From assembly GCF_036242395.1 (NCBI RefSeq), contig NZ_CP108458.1:5642001-5706000 (forward strand): a DNA stretch of 64,000 bases, in the 5' to 3' direction. The position numbers were made by a program, and so were the translations under genes. Below, one piece after another: positions 62,413 to 64,000 of the stretch. Source of the stretch: Kitasatospora sp. NBC_01266 (GTDB lineage: Bacteria > Actinomycetota > Actinomycetes > Streptomycetales > Streptomycetaceae). The notes beneath the pieces were generated by a model, which made no database searches, had not been told where the DNA came from, and saw nothing but the letters and a program-made list of their open reading frames with translations. Each line of letters starts with the position of its first letter. The stretch's first letter is position 1.

Positions 62413-63270
62413 GTGACCATCGGCAAGTCCTCGGACCGCGACAACCGCCGATCCTCCGACGCCTCCAGCCCCGCCGAGCCGCGTCCGGCCGGCCAGCACG
62501 ACACGACCATCGGCCGGACCCTGGCCGAGGCCCGACTGGCCGCCGGGCTGACGGTGGATGAGGTGAGCTCCGGCACCCGGGTGCGGGTCCCGATCGTGCA
62601 CGCCATCGAGGAGGACGACTTCAGCCGCTGCGGAGGAACCTTCTACGCCCGCGGCCACATCCGCTCGATCGCCCGCGCCGTCGGCGCCGACGGCGACGCG
62701 CTGGTGGCCCGCTACGACGAGATCCACGGCACCGAACCGGTGGCGCTCGCCCCGGTGTCCACCCTGGACGCCCGGCGGATCAGGGCCGACCGGGGCCGGC
62801 CGAGCTGGACCGCCGCGATGCTGGTGGCGATCGGCGCGGTGGTCCTGCTGATCGCCTTCAACCTGGTCAGCGGCAAGTCCGGCGGTGCGGCGGTCGGCGC
62901 GGCCAGCTCCCCGCTGCCCAGCCCTTCGGCGCCGGCCTCGCCCGGTGACACGCCCGCCCAGCCGCCCGCGCCGGCCTCCAGCGTCGCCCCGATCGCCGCC
63001 GCTCCGGCCGACAAGGTGACCGTCAAGCTGGTCGCCGACAGCGGCGCCAGCTGGGTCTCGGCGCTGGACGGCGACGGCAAGTCGCTCTTCCAGAACAACC
63101 TGGACCAGGGCCAGGACCAGACCTTCACCGACCCCAAGCAGATCAAGCTGGTGATCGGCAACGGGGCCGCCGTGCACCTGTACGTCAACGGCAAGGATCT
63201 CGGTCCCGCCGGCAAGGACGGCCAGGTGGTGCACCTCACCTACACCCCCGGCGACCCGCAGGCCGGCTAG
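62413..63270 (+). CDS. RodZ-like membrane protein with N-terminal helix-turn-helix
   Basis: About 285 aa from GTG 62413 (GTG 62386 is also possible). The N-terminus is Ser/Arg-rich, then comes an HTH_25 domain (TIGRTLAEARLAAGLTVDEVSSGTRV ... FYARGHIRSIARAVG), one membrane helix (AAMLVAIGAVVLLIAFNLV), a Pro/Ser/Ala linker and a C-terminal beta domain (DUF4115-like, VTVKLVADSGASWVSALD). This is the RodZ layout, where the protein links the cell-shape machinery to the membrane in rods. Streptomycetes grow at tips and may use it differently. It precedes rimO by 87 nt. Confidence 0.85.
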   Translation: MTIGKSSDRDNRRSSDASSPAEPRPAGQHDTTIGRTLAEARLAAGLTVDEVSSGTRVRVPIVHAIEEDDFSRCGGTFYARGHIRSIARAVGADGDALVARYDEIHGTEPVALAPVSTLDARRIRADRGRPSWTAAMLVAIGAVVLLIAFNLVSGKSGGAAVGAASSPLPSPSAPASPGDTPAQPPAPASSVAPIAAAPADKVTVKLVADSGASWVSALDGDGKSLFQNNLDQGQDQTFTDPKQIKLVIGNGAAVHLYVNGKDLGPAGKDGQVVHLTYTPGDPQAG

Positions 63271-63357
63271 GCCCGCCTGGTGCCCGGCAGCGCCCGATCT
63301 TCGCCGCGCGGACTCCGGGGGAAACGGCACCGGGGGCCGCGCGTTAATCTTGGCCCT

Positions 63358-64000
63358 ATGCCTGAACGCCGTACTGTCGCCCTGGTCACGCTCGGATGCG
63401 CCCGCAACGAGGTCGACTCCGAGGAACTCGCCGGGCGACTGGAGGCCGATGGCTGGCAACTGGTCGATGACGCGAGCGAAGCGGATGTCGCCGTCGTCAA
63501 CACCTGTGGCTTCGTCGAGGCCGCCAAGAAGGACTCCGTGGACGCCCTGCTGGAGGCCAACGACCTCAAGGGCCACGGCCGGACCCAGGCCGTGGTCGCG
63601 GTCGGCTGCATGGCCGAGCGCTACGGCAAGGAGCTGGCCGACGCGCTGCCCGAGGCCGACGGCGTGCTCGGTTTCGACGACTACGCCGACATCAGCGACC
63701 GGTTGCAGACCATCCTCTCCGGCGGCCAGCACGCCGCGCACCTGCCGCGTGACCGTCGCAAGCTGCTCCCGCTGACCCCGGTCGAGCGCCAGGCCGCGGC
63801 GGCCGAGATCGCGCTGCCGGGGCACGGTGCCCCGCAGGACCTGCCCGAGGGCCTGGCGCCCGCCTCGGGACCGCGCACCCTGCGCAAGCGGCTGGACGAC
63901 AGCCCGGTGGCCTCGATCAAGCTCGCCTCCGGCTGCGACCGGCGCTGCTCGTTCTGCGCCATCCCGGCCTTCCGCGGCTCCTTCGTCTCCCGCCGGCCCT
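63358..64000 (+). CDS. rimO: Ribosomal protein uS12 methylthiotransferase RimO, N-terminal part
   Basis: The gene starts at ATG 63358 and is cut by the right edge after ~214 codons. The MTTase domain shows the three cluster cysteines C14 (TLGCARNEVDS), C50 (NTCGF) and C84 (VGCMAERY). The radical SAM motif CDRRCSFC gives C193/C197/C200. RimO adds a methylthio group to Asp88 of uS12. The LGCARNEVDSE start separates it from MiaB. Compared with E. coli there is an insertion of ~15 residues between the two domains. Confidence 0.93.
   Translation, partial: MPERRTVALVTLGCARNEVDSEELAGRLEADGWQLVDDASEADVAVVNTCGFVEAAKKDSVDALLEANDLKGHGRTQAVVAVGCMAERYGKELADALPEADGVLGFDDYADISDRLQTILSGGQHAAHLPRDRRKLLPLTPVERQAAAAEIALPGHGAPQDLPEGLAPASGPRTLRKRLDDSPVASIKLASGCDRRCSFCAIPAFRGSFVSRRP

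Overview
This window comes from a very high-GC actinobacterium of the family Streptomycetaceae. The evidence is the Streptomyces-type order of core genes (glnD-ffh, rpsP-rimM-trmD-rplS, a block of four signal peptidases, dprA-whiG, rpsB-tsf-pyrH-frr-cdsA-rlmN), a WhiG sporulation sigma factor, the osaABC osmoadaptation genes, frequent GTG starts and very GC-rich third codon positions. The 16S variable regions look more like Kitasatospora or Streptacidiphilus than typical Streptomyces, but that is only an impression from reading and was not searched.

Layout. Positions 1-8.5 kb hold the glnD 3' end, ffh, an acetyltransferase, a second FtsH-type protease, a methyltransferase (minus strand), proS and a small HExxH plus zinc-ribbon protein. 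Positions 8.6-11.4 kb hold the ribosome/tRNA-modification cluster rpsP-khpA, then a strong terminator, then rimM-trmD and rplS. Positions 11.4-15.5 kb carry four tandem type I signal peptidases. Positions 15.6-20.2 kb carry a Nudix hydrolase, a DUF2469 protein, YraN, a ComM-like AAA+ protein and DprA. Positions 20.4-23.7 kb hold whiG with a very long Pro/Ala-rich N-terminal extension, a TetR regulator and an M23 peptidase whose open frame runs antisense into the TetR gene. Positions 24.2-29.9 kb hold rpsB, tsf, pyrH, frr, cdsA and rlmN. Positions 29.9-31.8 kb hold a minus-strand ABC transporter whose ATPase has degenerate catalytic motifs.

Positions 32.1-43.0 kb form a catabolic island for amines, GABA and semialdehydes: an Lrp/AsnC regulator translationally coupled to a class III aminotransferase, a divergent aminobutyraldehyde-type dehydrogenase, a second class III aminotransferase, a PucR regulator, a second aldehyde dehydrogenase, a small unknown protein and mmsA. 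A complete 16S-23S-5S rRNA operon without spacer tRNAs follows (43.0-48.85 kb), with promoters, processing stems and a UUCG-loop terminator. Positions 48.9-50.5 kb hold a PAP2 membrane protein and an acetate-type (SatP) permease in convergent orientation.

Positions 50.9-59.4 kb hold the osmostress signalling locus. A multidomain RsbW/PAS/GAF/PP2C protein (OsaC type) is divergent from a giant HAMP-array hybrid histidine kinase (OsaA type), which is followed by its DNA-binding-free response regulator (OsaB type). The window ends with ftsK, a RodZ-like membrane HTH protein and the 5' part of rimO.

I saw no tRNA genes, CRISPR arrays, insertion sequences or prophage genes. The strongest second-look items are the near-identical 276-nt tandem duplication inside the HAMP array, the extended WhiG, the HExxH/zinc-ribbon protein in the translation cluster, the M23/TetR antisense overlap, the ABC ATPase with altered motifs, and a sigma-B-like promoter in front of osaA.
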